A stretch of DNA of 48,602 bases from Muribaculaceae bacterium (GTDB lineage: Bacteria > Bacteroidota > Bacteroidia > Bacteroidales > Muribaculaceae): NCBI GenBank assembly GCA_029062005.1, contig JAIDQZ010000097.1:1-48602 (forward strand). The letters run 5' to 3'. Position numbers and translations under genes: made by a program. Below the pieces are notes generated by a model that did not search any database, was not told where the DNA came from, and saw only the letters and a program-made list of their open reading frames with translations. Positions 24,290 through 33,442 of the stretch are shown piece by piece (position 1 is the first letter of the stretch; the number at the start of each line of letters is the position of its first letter).

Positions 24290-24730
24290 CTATGAATTAT
24301 AAGTATATAACCCATCTCTAAAATACATTTCCAACGCTTCGTTTTCAGCCATTTCCATTATCTCCCTCTCGCCTGGACCTTTATCGTTTATGCCGACGAG
24401 ATGAAGCACACCGTGGATTATCACCCTAAGAAGTTCTCTGAAATAAGTGACACCGAATTTCACGGAATTACTCTCCACAGTCTCCAGAGAGATCATGATG
24501 TCTCCCCCAATACGATCACCGCGTGAATAGTCGAATGTGATTATATCCGTATAATAATCATGATTGACAAACTGCCGGTTGGCAACCAATATCTCCTCAT
24601 CATCGACAAAAAGATAATGCAGATTACCTACCCTACGCGAATGTGAAGCCGCCACCATCTCTATCCATGCCGAGATTTTCCGTAGGTCGATATCCGGCAT
24701 CCTTACTCCCTGTGCTGCGAATTCTATCAT
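24290..24730 (-). CDS. ybeY: Endoribonuclease YbeY (rRNA maturation)
   Basis: 146 residues from MIEFAAQGV. An upstream in-frame TTG at 24778 is rejected because it lies in the -7 promoter element. Family features are FVDDEEILVANRQFVNHDYYTDIITFDYS, then GDIMISLETV, and the metal motif HGVLHLVGIND. In E. coli the motif continues to a third His (HGTLHLLGYDH); here that position is Asp, which I recall is common in Bacteroidetes YbeY. The enzyme processes the 16S rRNA 3' end and takes part in ribosome quality control. It is probably co-transcribed with mnmG. Confidence 0.88.
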   Translation of the reverse strand: MIEFAAQGVRMPDIDLRKISAWIEMVAASHSRRVGNLHYLFVDDEEILVANRQFVNHDYYTDIITFDYSRGDRIGGDIMISLETVESNSVKFGVTYFRELLRVIIHGVLHLVGINDKGPGEREIMEMAENEALEMYFRDGLYTYNS

Positions 24731-24766
24731 ACTAATTTCTTTCGCGGAATTATGCCCACGAAAACG

Positions 24767-24774
24767 CAAATATA
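24767..24774 (-). promoter_or_regulatory. -7 element of the ybeY-mnmG promoter
   Basis: TATATTTG on the minus strand matches TAnnTTTG, about 37 bases before the ybeY ATG. No good -33 is seen. The rest of the gap up to 25002 is AT-rich and shows nothing else. Confidence 0.5.
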
Positions 24775-25002
24775 ACAAATTCCCACGAATTTCTTTAATT
24801 TTTATCTAAAAATCATTGTAATTAATTTCACAAACCTCAAATGATTCTATTTCACATCAAATCTTAACGACTAAGCAATACACACTAATATTTAGCTTAC
24901 AGTGATTTATAAACATTCTTCACAAAATTAAGGCTCTGAGAATTGAATAAAAACAGCTGTTCCTATAGGGAAGCAGGAATTTTAAAACCATCAATCAACA
25001 AT

Positions 25003-25962
25003 TTACTGTTCCAATCTCAAAATCACTTTATCTTGATAAGATCGGAGAGAGTAGCAGGCCCCTTCCACCAATGGCACATTCTTAACTCCATGACCAACCG
25101 GAAAATCAAAAACAACCGGACAAGAAATCCCCCATTGTAAAAATCGCTCATGAATCATAGTGTACATCTTATCATAATTTTTATCGGGCTTCCAATCTGT
25201 GAAATCACCTATCAAGATTCCTTTGGCTGAATGAAGCACTCCTTGAAGATACAGTCGATAAAGCATTCTTTCGACTGCATAAATTGGTTCAGAAACATCC
25301 TCAATAAAAATTATCACATCTCGTACCAGACTTTCGGCAAGTAGATCATAAGGCGTACCGCCAAGACCGTTCAAGACAGCAAGATTACCACCGATAAGAA
25401 TACCTCTCCCCTCACCGGGTATATTAAATGGATGAGACAGCAGTTCATAAAAAGACTGCGGCCTGGAGGACTCGACAAGACTCTTGAGTGTATTCCTATA
25501 GACTCCTAATCCGGAATCAGTGTTCTCAACCAATTGTTTTGCCATGCCTCCATGAATAGAAGCTATTCCACTTTTAAAAAGCAAAGAGTGCAAAACCGAT
25601 ACATCCGAAAATCCCACAAGCCACTTCGGATGGGATGCTATAAAATCCGTAGTGAGATAATCAAGCATATGCACACAGCCATAGCCCCCTCTGGCACATA
25701 ATACCAGATCCACATCTTCCCTGCTCCATGCATCTATGAAGTCTGCAACACGCTGCGGAAGAGAAGCTGCGTATGAACCGCAGGCATTGACATCGAGAGC
25801 CGACGGATAGACCAAAAGCTGGCTTCCCGGCATATCATATCCCTGCTCATCGTACAGCCTCACAAGACCATCCACTATCTCAGGTCTGATACGGGTGGCA
25901 GGTCCTATCAAAGCTACCTTAGCTTCTTTTCTGACACCCTTTGGTAGAATTATATCATTCAT
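25003..25962 (-). CDS. LD-carboxypeptidase (muramoyltetrapeptide carboxypeptidase, peptidase S66)
   Basis: 319 residues from ATG at 25962. An upstream TTG at 25989 overlaps the previous stop and is less likely. S66 features are VALIGPATRI at the N-terminus, VDLVLCARGGYGCVHML, the nucleophile in LVGFSDVSVLH, the glutamate in FIEDVSEPIYAVERML, and the histidine near the C-terminus in VVFDFPVGHG. It removes the terminal D-Ala from murein tetrapeptides during recycling, in the cytoplasm; no signal peptide is seen. It follows the radical SAM gene by 23 bases in the same operon. Confidence 0.9.
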   Translation of the reverse strand: MNDIILPKGVRKEAKVALIGPATRIRPEIVDGLVRLYDEQGYDMPGSQLLVYPSALDVNACGSYAASLPQRVADFIDAWSREDVDLVLCARGGYGCVHMLDYLTTDFIASHPKWLVGFSDVSVLHSLLFKSGIASIHGGMAKQLVENTDSGLGVYRNTLKSLVESSRPQSFYELLSHPFNIPGEGRGILIGGNLAVLNGLGGTPYDLLAESLVRDVIIFIEDVSEPIYAVERMLYRLYLQGVLHSAKGILIGDFTDWKPDKNYDKMYTMIHERFLQWGISCPVVFDFPVGHGVKNVPLVEGACYSLRSYQDKVILRLEQ

Positions 25963-25985
25963 ATACAAGTATGTATGACAGTGGA

Positions 25986-26774
25986 TCAATTCACCTGCAC
26001 TTTGATCCCTGTCGCTTCATGAATTCTCTTGCCAATATCGGTCAATTCTTCTTTTTCCACTTTGACAAGCAGCTCCTCCGGAGTACTCCTGTCAAGACTA
26101 TATATCATGATCTCACGAGGACGTATCTGCTTATATGCATTAATAAGGGCTTCTATTTCCTCGTCGGTAGTATTGTCTACAGACACCCCCTCATGACTTC
26201 CACGAAGCATCATAGTCTGGATAATACCGGAACCCTCAAATTCACATAGTCCATTGATCAGCTTTTCTACGTTGAAACCCTTAGAATTAGGTCTATCAAT
26301 CAGACGCATTGTGCTTTCAATAGCTGAGTCAAGTTTCAGTATATTGTTGTCGGTTTTTTTTAATGCGGAAGCCACCCCTGGATTGAAAATCATTGTAGAG
26401 TTTGTCAATACAGATACCTTTGCATTTGGATAGTATTTATCTCTCAACGAAAGTACGTCATCAATTACATGCGGAAAATCAGGATGAAGAGTAGGCTCTC
26501 CGTTCCCGGAAAACGTTATCACATCAAGTGCGTCACCATTTTCATGCATCTCTTTTAGCTTGATCTCAAGCTGACGGTTTACATGATCACGAGTCGGTAG
26601 TCCGGAACTCCCTTTACCCTGGGCATTAAAGCCTGCCTCGCAATAAAGACAATCAAAACTGCACACCTTTCCATCATCAGGCATCAGATTTATACCCAAC
26701 GACACCCCGAGACGACGGCTATGTATCGGTCCGAACACAGTAGAATGAAACAGAACTGTCTGGTCTTTTCCCAT
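25986..26774 (-). CDS. Radical SAM protein of the COG0731 type
   Basis: 262 residues. It starts with FGPIHSRRLGVSLGINLMP and the cluster motif CSFDCLYCE (CX3CX2C), then FSGNGEPTLHPDFPHVIDDVL, LTNSTM and LKLDSAIESTMRLIDRPN. This pattern is that of COG0731-like proteins, often named for wyosine synthesis, but the bacterial members have no proven reaction. No extra Cys-rich domain is present. It is followed closely by the LD-carboxypeptidase gene. The function is unknown. Confidence 0.82.
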   Translation of the reverse strand: MGKDQTVLFHSTVFGPIHSRRLGVSLGINLMPDDGKVCSFDCLYCEAGFNAQGKGSSGLPTRDHVNRQLEIKLKEMHENGDALDVITFSGNGEPTLHPDFPHVIDDVLSLRDKYYPNAKVSVLTNSTMIFNPGVASALKKTDNNILKLDSAIESTMRLIDRPNSKGFNVEKLINGLCEFEGSGIIQTMMLRGSHEGVSVDNTTDEEIEALINAYKQIRPREIMIYSLDRSTPEELLVKVEKEELTDIGKRIHEATGIKVQVN

Positions 26775-26947
26775 ATTAAACGTATTTATATCTACAAAAT
26801 TAACAATAATCCGTCAATTCACCAAATCCAATAACATACAGGAGCAGGCAACTCTTCGTATGTAATACCGTAACTCGTTACAGCGTAGTTGAGCGTAGAT
26901 ATCGCATATAATATTTGTAAGATGCATCATTTTTCAAAATTTTTCAT

Positions 26948-26955
26948 TAACTTTG
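26948..26955 (+). promoter_or_regulatory. -7 element of the B12-uptake operon promoter
   Basis: TAACTTTG followed by CA matches TAnnTTTG, about 7 bases before the predicted riboswitch start. The -33 region is weak. Confidence 0.6.
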
Positions 26956-26961
26956 CACTCG

Positions 26962-27117
26962 AATCGGGAAGGGAATCCGGCGTGATTCCGGAACAGTACC
27001 CGCTGCTGTAAATCCCGGCATCCTGCAGGATGCCTAAGTCAAGGCACACAAGTCATTGAGTTTATTAAGCTTGAGAAGGCGCCACGATCTATGGGACAAG
27101 TCAGAAAACCTACCCAC
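26962..27117 (+). ncRNA. Cobalamin riboswitch
   Basis: The conserved blocks are in order. GGGAAGGGAATCCGG lies at the 5' side, then CGTGATTCCGGAACAGTACC and CGCTGCTGTAA, a variable hairpin (GCATCCTGCAGGATGC), and the B12 box GACAAGTCAGAAAACCTACC near 27095-27114. It should bind a cobalamin and shut off the btuG-btuB-btuF-btuC-btuD operon when vitamin is plentiful. The first start codon is about 75 bases beyond, so control may be at translation or by a downstream hairpin. Most of the gene-free stretch 26775-27192 is this element. Confidence 0.95.
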
Positions 27118-27192
27118 AAACCAACGAGATCCTACACATACACTCTTTATTGTGCACTTTGAACGGGAGTATTCATTTGATATACAATAATT

Positions 27193-28287
27193 ATGAGAAA
27201 ATTTTTCCTTCCACTCGCGGCTACGTTCGCGACAGTCTTATCCTCTCTCCTATTTGTCGGCTGCTCTAAAGATGATGATATTGAGCAGAAGCCATTCGAA
27301 GATATAATCACCAATGAGGGAGAAGGCACGCTCTTTGTCATAAACGAGGGGCAATTCCCGACTGGTTATTCTTCACTTTCCGTCTACAACGCGGGAACCA
27401 AGGCAATTGTCAATGAAGCTTTCAGTAAAGCCAACGGCATGAAACTCGGGGTTGGCGCTCAATCCATGACCATTGCCGGATCCACAGGTTGGATCGTAGT
27501 AAATAATTCAAATGTAGTGTTTGCCGTTGATCCTTTGACCCTGAAGGAGAAAGGAAGAATCACGGGTCTCACTTCCCCCCGTTACTTCCACCAGGTCAAT
27601 GACAGGAAAGCCTATATCACACAACTCTACGACAACCGCATAGCTATAGCTGATCCTTCCACATACAGTGTCACCGGCTATATAGATGTCCCTGGCATGG
27701 AAGCAGCATCAGGATCAACCGAACAAATGGTAGAGTATGGCGACTACATCTTCTGTAACTGCTGGAGTTATCAGCATAATATCATTAAAATCGACACACG
27801 CACCGACAAGGTTGTGGCAACCCTCGAAGTAGGTGTGCAACCAAGGGCTATAACTCTCGACTGCAATGGAAAACTTTGGGCTCTTACCGATGGAGGCGGA
27901 TACGAAGCACATCCCGAGTATGAAGCACCTACACTTGTAAAAATCGACGCGGAAACATTCACAATCGAGGAAAAATTTGAGTTCAAGCTGGGTGATTTCT
28001 GCTCCAAATTATGCCTTAACGGAAAAAAAGACACCCTATATTGGATCAACGGTGATATCTGGAAAATGGATGTAAAAGCCACTGCCCTTCCGACCGAATC
28101 ATTCCTGAAATCCAACGGCACATTCTATGGACTTACCATATCACCGGTTTCAAACGATATATATGTAGCCGATGCCATTGACTATACACAAAACGGATTG
28201 GTACGCCGCTACTCCCCGGAAGGAAAACTTACCGACCAATTCAGCGTCGGTGTGATTCCAGGTAGTTTCTGCTGGTACATAAAATGA
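27193..28287 (+). CDS. btuG: BtuG-like surface cobalamin-binding beta-propeller lipoprotein
   Basis: 364 residues. The lipoprotein signal ends in LLFVGCSKDDD; acidic residues after the Cys match the Bacteroides surface-export signal. The rest is a YncE/DUF5074-like beta-propeller, with repeats such as GWIVVNNSNVVFAVDPLTLKEKGRI, AYITQLYDNRIAIADPSTYSVTGYI and IIKIDTRTDKVVATLEVGVQPRAI. It is the first gene after the cobalamin riboswitch and overlaps btuB by 4 bases (ATGA). In Bacteroides thetaiotaomicron BtuG binds B12 very tightly and hands it to BtuB. Identity as BtuG is inferred from fold, context and signal together. Confidence 0.85.
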   Translation: MRKFFLPLAATFATVLSSLLFVGCSKDDDIEQKPFEDIITNEGEGTLFVINEGQFPTGYSSLSVYNAGTKAIVNEAFSKANGMKLGVGAQSMTIAGSTGWIVVNNSNVVFAVDPLTLKEKGRITGLTSPRYFHQVNDRKAYITQLYDNRIAIADPSTYSVTGYIDVPGMEAASGSTEQMVEYGDYIFCNCWSYQHNIIKIDTRTDKVVATLEVGVQPRAITLDCNGKLWALTDGGGYEAHPEYEAPTLVKIDAETFTIEEKFEFKLGDFCSKLCLNGKKDTLYWINGDIWKMDVKATALPTESFLKSNGTFYGLTISPVSNDIYVADAIDYTQNGLVRRYSPEGKLTDQFSVGVIPGSFCWYIK

Positions 28288-30386
28288 AGATTAAATTCCC
28301 CTTCATAAATTCATACACCGCTGCAGCAGTGCTGGCTACATCACCCGCTGCTGCGGCGGTTATGGCATCTTCATCCACTGCATATTCCTCTTTCCAGCCG
28401 GACGCACAGCAGGATGTGGTCAACCTCGACGAATTCGTGATCACCGCACGCCGACCGATGCAGGAAATCGGTGTGCAAAAGACCACTTTCGACTCTATAG
28501 CGCTCAAGGAAAACATAGCCCTGTCGATGGCAGACGTACTGACATTCAATTCATCGGTTTTTGTAAAAAACGCCGGTCGCGCAACCCTTTCCACAGTATC
28601 GTTCAGAGGCACATCACCCTCACATACCAATGTCAGCTGGAACGGAATGAGAATCAACAGTCCGATGCTCGGCATGACAGACCTCTCCACAATTCCATCA
28701 TTCTTCGTCGATAAGGCATCATTGCTTCATGGCACCTCTTCTGTCAACGAATCTGGTGGAGGACTCGGAGGAGCCGTGTCACTTTCCACAGCTCCAGATT
28801 TCAACAAGGGACTCGGCTTCAACTATGTGCAAGGTATCGGCTCATATAAGACATTCGACGAGTTTCTAAAAGTGTCATATAGTAACCGCCATTGGGCATT
28901 CTCCACGCGAGCCGTATATTCATCTTCAGCCAACGACTATACATATATCAATCGCGACAAAAAGGAGAATATCTACGACGACAACCATAATATCATAGGA
29001 CAATACCATCCAAAAGAAAAGAACCGTTCAGGAGCATTTAAAGACTTCCATTTGCTGCAGGAAGTATATTATGACACAAGGAAAGGAGACAGGTTTCACG
29101 TTAACGTATGGTATACTGCCTACAATCGTGAAATCCCTATGATGACTACAGATTACAGTGAGCAACGGGGCATTGACAACCGACAGCGCGAGAATACACT
29201 GCGCAGTGTTTTAGGATGGAGGCATTCACGTTCCACGTGGAACCTTGATATAAAGACAGGGTATATACATACATGGCTGGGCTACGACAACCGTCGGGAA
29301 TTGGCTCAAGACGTATGGTCGACAGTGACACGCTCGCGCTCTATAGTCAATACCTTCTTCGGAAACGCAACCGCAAATTTCTTTCCCTCAGACCGATGGC
29401 TCTTTACAGCGACATTCACCGCCAATCACCACAACGTGCGCTCTACCGACCGCCAGATTACAGGGGCAGGATCGGAAGCCGATATCGGCTATCATAAAAA
29501 GCGTCTCGAACTCAGTGGCGCATTCACGGCCCGCTGGCAACCTATCGACGGCGTTGGCGTTTCAGCTTCAGTGCGCGAAGAGACATACGGGCATAACGCC
29601 ACGGCACCGATCCCCGCCATCTTTGCAGACTGGAAAGCTATCAACTCATATGCCGGCAACACACTTTTAGGACTTACAATCAAAGCATCAGGAAGCCGAA
29701 ACTATCGTTATCCGACACTTAACGACCTCTACTTCATGCCGGGAGGAAATCCCGATCTGCGCGATGAGCGGGGCTGGACATACGATGCCGGAGTTGCTTT
29801 TGAAGCTTCACAAAATAGCATTTTCTCTTCCGGACTCTCAGCCACGTGGTTTGACTCACGAATAGATGACTGGATAATCTGGCTCCCGACCACTAAGGGA
29901 TTCTTTTCTCCACGTAATGTAAAAAGCGTACACGCCTACGGCATCGAACTTAATGGCGACGCCTCGCTCACACTTCGCAAAGACTGGAAATTTGGCTTAA
30001 AAGCCTCATACTCATGGACACCTTCGATAAATGTAGGAGAGAAGACAAGTGCGGCAGACATGTCTGTCGGCAAGCAGCTGCCCTACATCCCGCGCCATTC
30101 TGCTTCCGCATCATTACGCACTTCGTGGAAATCATGGGGTATAAACTATAAATGGTACTTTTACTCAGAGCGCTTCACGATGTCAAGCAATGCTTCCACC
30201 CTAACCGGTGATCTCCCTGGATATACCATCTCCAACGTCACCATAGAAAAATCACTTAAAATAAAACCGGTAGCACTTCATATGAAACTCGCCCTCAACA
30301 ATATATTCAATACCGAATACCTCTCTGTGCTTTCTCGCCCGATGCCGGGCTTCAACACCGAATTTTTCCTCTCCATTTTATTCTGA
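28284..30386 (+). CDS. btuB: TonB-dependent outer-membrane cobalamin receptor
   Basis: 700 residues. An Ala-rich signal region is followed by a TonB-box-like/plug start (VVNLDEFVITARRPMQEIG), a plug domain at about 50-170 (VSFRGTSPSHTNVSWNGMRI, ESGGGLGGAVSLST) and a 22-strand type barrel ending in FFLSILF with an aromatic last residue. There is no N-terminal CarboxypepD_reg-like domain, which separates it from SusC proteins. It imports B12 across the outer membrane with TonB energy. It is translationally coupled to btuG upstream and followed by btuF after 20 bases. Confidence 0.92.
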   Translation: MKIKFPFINSYTAAAVLATSPAAAAVMASSSTAYSSFQPDAQQDVVNLDEFVITARRPMQEIGVQKTTFDSIALKENIALSMADVLTFNSSVFVKNAGRATLSTVSFRGTSPSHTNVSWNGMRINSPMLGMTDLSTIPSFFVDKASLLHGTSSVNESGGGLGGAVSLSTAPDFNKGLGFNYVQGIGSYKTFDEFLKVSYSNRHWAFSTRAVYSSSANDYTYINRDKKENIYDDNHNIIGQYHPKEKNRSGAFKDFHLLQEVYYDTRKGDRFHVNVWYTAYNREIPMMTTDYSEQRGIDNRQRENTLRSVLGWRHSRSTWNLDIKTGYIHTWLGYDNRRELAQDVWSTVTRSRSIVNTFFGNATANFFPSDRWLFTATFTANHHNVRSTDRQITGAGSEADIGYHKKRLELSGAFTARWQPIDGVGVSASVREETYGHNATAPIPAIFADWKAINSYAGNTLLGLTIKASGSRNYRYPTLNDLYFMPGGNPDLRDERGWTYDAGVAFEASQNSIFSSGLSATWFDSRIDDWIIWLPTTKGFFSPRNVKSVHAYGIELNGDASLTLRKDWKFGLKASYSWTPSINVGEKTSAADMSVGKQLPYIPRHSASASLRTSWKSWGINYKWYFYSERFTMSSNASTLTGDLPGYTISNVTIEKSLKIKPVALHMKLALNNIFNTEYLSVLSRPMPGFNTEFFLSILF

Positions 30387-30406
30387 AGATTAAAGATTTT
30401 TGCCAT

Positions 30407-31603
30407 ATGATTCGAAAATCCCATCTCTCAATTCAAGATTCTAAATTTTTTATCTTGATTTATGCATTTTGCATACTGTATTGCGCATTGCTTCTATCTT
30501 GCGTCCGCTCTAATTCCGACAATCTGGCAGACTTCTCAAAGACGCTATACGATCCATCGGAAGCTTCCGGCTTTTCCTTAAACGCAAAAGATGGTTCGGA
30601 AAGTACTCTCCTGACTGTATCAAATCCCTGGCAAGGAGCCGACAGCATCGTATCCCGATTATTCATAGCCCGAAATGGTGACGAAGCACCTCTTGCTTAT
30701 AACGGACAGGTACTCGATGGAGAAGCGCACAGGATCGCAACCACATCTTCCACTCATATAGCAATGCTTGATGCGCTGGGAGCATCCGACAGAATTGTGG
30801 CGGTTTCAGGTATCAATTATATCACAAACCCAGAGATACAAAAACGACGCGACCAAATAGCCGATATAGGATATGAAGGGAATTTCGATTATGAGGCTCT
30901 CCTTGCAGCTGATCCCGACATTGTTCTCCTATACGGTGTCAACGGAGCAAGCTCCATGGAAAAAAAACTGCGTGAACTTGGTATTCCATTCATATATATC
31001 GGCGACTACGTCGAGGAGTCGCCTCTCGGGAAGACGGAATGGATTGTACCCATCGCCGAAATTATTGGGGAAAGGCAAAAGGGAGAGAGGATATTCGCTG
31101 AAATTTCAGATAGATACAACAGCCTGAAAAAGAAAGTTGCCGATACTGCCATTGATGCGCCATCCGTGATGCTCAATGTGCCCTATGGCGATTCCTGGTT
31201 CATGCCTTCCGCTTCAAGCTATATGGCTCGACTTATCTCTGATGCAGGGGCAGAATACATCTATGCTGAAGATACTGGAAACACTTCACTCCCGATAGAT
31301 CTCGAAAAAGCGTACGCACTCGCAACACAAGCTGATTTCTGGCTAAATGTCGACAGGGTGACTTCCTTACCGGAACTTGCTTCAAAATGTCCCAGATTTG
31401 AGGATACTCGCGTTTTTAGCAATGGCAACATATACAACAATACGCTACGTTCCAATCCCAACGGAGGCAACGACTTTTTTGAGTCCGGGGTCACCAATCC
31501 CGACCTTGTACTCGGAGATCTCATCCACATCTTCCATCCAGAACTCTCAAATGAGCCTCTGGTCTATTACAAAAAACTTACATCCGATAAACTACCACGA
31601 TGA
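30407..31603 (+). CDS. btuF: Cobalamin ABC transporter substrate-binding lipoprotein (BtuF-like)
   Basis: 398 residues. A lipoprotein signal ends in ALLLSC (about residue 32). The class III periplasmic-binding fold shows HRIATTSSTHIAMLDALGASDRIVAVSG, YEALLAADPDIVLLYGVNG, LGIPFIYIGDYVEESPLGKTEWI and DRVTSLPELAS. Binding proteins of this type carry B12 or siderophores; the riboswitch, btuG and btuB make B12 the clear choice. The end overlaps btuC by 4 bases (ATGA). About 60 residues between the signal and the core are unusual for BtuF and of unknown role. Confidence 0.9.
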   Translation: MIRKSHLSIQDSKFFILIYAFCILYCALLLSCVRSNSDNLADFSKTLYDPSEASGFSLNAKDGSESTLLTVSNPWQGADSIVSRLFIARNGDEAPLAYNGQVLDGEAHRIATTSSTHIAMLDALGASDRIVAVSGINYITNPEIQKRRDQIADIGYEGNFDYEALLAADPDIVLLYGVNGASSMEKKLRELGIPFIYIGDYVEESPLGKTEWIVPIAEIIGERQKGERIFAEISDRYNSLKKKVADTAIDAPSVMLNVPYGDSWFMPSASSYMARLISDAGAEYIYAEDTGNTSLPIDLEKAYALATQADFWLNVDRVTSLPELASKCPRFEDTRVFSNGNIYNNTLRSNPNGGNDFFESGVTNPDLVLGDLIHIFHPELSNEPLVYYKKLTSDKLPR

Positions 31604-32607
31604 TTAAAAATCAGGATCTCCATATTAAAGACACTACATTATTCATATCCTTCTCATTCATACTCATCCTGCTTTTCGGGATCGATATCGCTGTAGGATC
31701 CACATCCATTCCTCTCGTTCAGGTATTCGAGGCTCTCACAGGTGGGAATTGTCCGCCTGCAGTTGCACGTATCGTCATAAACATAAGGCTGATAAAAGCT
31801 GTGGTAGCACTTCTCACAGGAGCAGCCGTCTCGGTATCCGGACTGCAGATGCAGACCTTGTTCCGCAATCCTCTCGCAGGACCATACGTGCTCGGCATCA
31901 GCTCCGGTGCATCACTCGGTGTCGCTCTGTTCCTGCTCGGAGCGCCTTTATTCGGTATATCACCAACATTATCAGCTATAGGAGTTGCTGGCGCAGCATG
32001 GATAGGTGCTGCCTTGGTTCTCCTTATTGTAGGAGCCGTAGCATCACGCATAAAAGACATAATGGTGATCCTGATACTCGGAATGATGTTCTCTTCAGGA
32101 ATTAGCGCGGTGGTCCAGGTACTTCAGTACCTAAGCCGCGACGAGTCGCTCAAAGCATTCGTCATCTGGACGATGGGATCACTTGGCGATGTCACTGCTG
32201 CCCAGCTTTGGATTCTTGTCCCTGCTGTGGCAGCCGGCTTTATCCTCGCCATAATTACAATCAAGCCACTGAATCTACTGCTCTTCGGCGAAGAATATGC
32301 CCGGACTATGGGACTTGACATCAAACGCTCGCGCTCCCTCCTGTTTCTGTCCACTACCCTTCTTGCCGGAACCGTAACAGCCTTCTGCGGTCCGATCGGA
32401 TTCATAGGATTGGCGATGCCTCACGTCACCCGTATGATCTTCCGCACATCGGACCACCGCATCCTGATTCCTGGTACCATACTAACGGGATCTGCAGTGC
32501 TCCTGCTCTGCGACATAATCTCAAAAATACTGACCCTACCCATAAACTCGATTACCGCACTGCTTGGTATCCCAATAGTCATAATGATAGTAATCAGATT
32601 GAAATAA
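31600..32607 (+). CDS. btuC: Cobalamin ABC transporter permease (BtuC/FecCD family)
   Basis: 335 residues, the normal length with about ten membrane helices. FecCD features are RLIKAVVALLTGAAVSVSGLQMQTLFRNPLAGPYVLGISSGASLGVALF, ILGMMFSSGISAVVQVLQYL, FVIWTMGSLGDVT, and the coupling-helix block CGPIGFIGLAMPHVTRMIFRTSDHR. It forms the inner-membrane channel for B12 with BtuD. It is coupled to btuF by ATGA and followed by btuD after 59 bases. Confidence 0.93.
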   Translation: MIKNQDLHIKDTTLFISFSFILILLFGIDIAVGSTSIPLVQVFEALTGGNCPPAVARIVINIRLIKAVVALLTGAAVSVSGLQMQTLFRNPLAGPYVLGISSGASLGVALFLLGAPLFGISPTLSAIGVAGAAWIGAALVLLIVGAVASRIKDIMVILILGMMFSSGISAVVQVLQYLSRDESLKAFVIWTMGSLGDVTAAQLWILVPAVAAGFILAIITIKPLNLLLFGEEYARTMGLDIKRSRSLLFLSTTLLAGTVTAFCGPIGFIGLAMPHVTRMIFRTSDHRILIPGTILTGSAVLLLCDIISKILTLPINSITALLGIPIVIMIVIRLK

Positions 32608-32666
32608 AAACGACTGCCGCAATTTTCCTATCAGCCGTGCCTGCATTATAAAACATTTATTCCCAA

Positions 32667-33398
32667 ATGATCAAGCTCATTGATTTATCCATAGGATTCA
32701 AGTGTCGAAATCTCCTAAGTGACGTCACGACCTCTTTCAAGGAAGCTACACTCACTTCCCTTATCGGACGTAACGGCACAGGAAAATCCACGCTTCTACG
32801 CGCTATTGCTGCGCTTAATCCGAACTATACCGGATCAATAGTACTCGATGGCAAAGACATCAGGACTATTGGTCCAGCTGCAATAGCCCGCAAACTCGCA
32901 TTTGTATCCACCCAGCGCACCAGAATTCCCTCTATGAAATGCGTGGATGCAGTTGCCATAGGGCGCGCGCCATATACCAACTGGATAGGACGCATGCAGA
33001 AGCAAGACGAGGAAATAGTAATGCGCTCACTTACGGAGGTGGGAATGGAATCATTCGCCGGACGCACTCTCGACACCATGAGCGATGGCGAGTGTCAACG
33101 CGTGATGATCGCAAGGGCACTTGCACAAGATACCCCCGTGATTTTGCTCGATGAGCCTACCTCCTTCCTCGACATGCCGGGGCGCTATGATCTCGTCACA
33201 CTCCTGTCACGTCTTGCACATGACCGCGGCAAATGCATACTTTTCTCCACCCATGAACTTGATATCGCCACACGCATGTGTGATGAAGTAGCGATGATCG
33301 ACACACCTTTTCTGATACACCTTCCGGCACACGATTTTATCGCATCTGGACATCTCTCCCGTCTGCTCCCTCCTCAAGCTTCAGGGTTATCGTTGTGA
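32667..33398 (+). CDS. btuD: Cobalamin ABC transporter ATPase (BtuD-like)
   Basis: 243 residues. It has Walker A GRNGTGKSTLLRAI, the Q-loop region FVSTQRTRIPSM, a signature motif varied to MSDGECQRVMIARALAQ (SDGE in place of SGGQ), Walker B VILLDEPTSFLDMPGR and the switch histidine in FSTHELDIA. It drives B12 import with BtuC. It is the last gene of the riboswitch-controlled operon. The next gene has its own promoter. Confidence 0.92.
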   Translation: MIKLIDLSIGFKCRNLLSDVTTSFKEATLTSLIGRNGTGKSTLLRAIAALNPNYTGSIVLDGKDIRTIGPAAIARKLAFVSTQRTRIPSMKCVDAVAIGRAPYTNWIGRMQKQDEEIVMRSLTEVGMESFAGRTLDTMSDGECQRVMIARALAQDTPVILLDEPTSFLDMPGRYDLVTLLSRLAHDRGKCILFSTHELDIATRMCDEVAMIDTPFLIHLPAHDFIASGHLSRLLPPQASGLSL

Positions 33399-33423
33399 AA
33401 TAATTAGGAATTTTGTAATTTTG
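33392..33423 (+). promoter_or_regulatory. Promoter of the second TonB receptor gene
   Basis: GTTG at 33392-33395, a 20-base spacer, and TAATTTTG at 33416-33423. It overlaps the last codons of btuD, so the receptor pair need not depend on the riboswitch. Leader about 13 bases. Confidence 0.7.
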
Positions 33424-33442
33424 CACTCTCAAAGCGCAAAAT

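Noticed and set aside
24731..24778. TTG start of ybeY at 24778
   Set aside because: It overlaps the TATATTTG promoter element; the family starts at MIEF.
25963..25989. TTG start of LD-carboxypeptidase at 25989
   Set aside because: An ATG nine codons later fits the usual family start; the TTG only arises by overlap with the previous stop.
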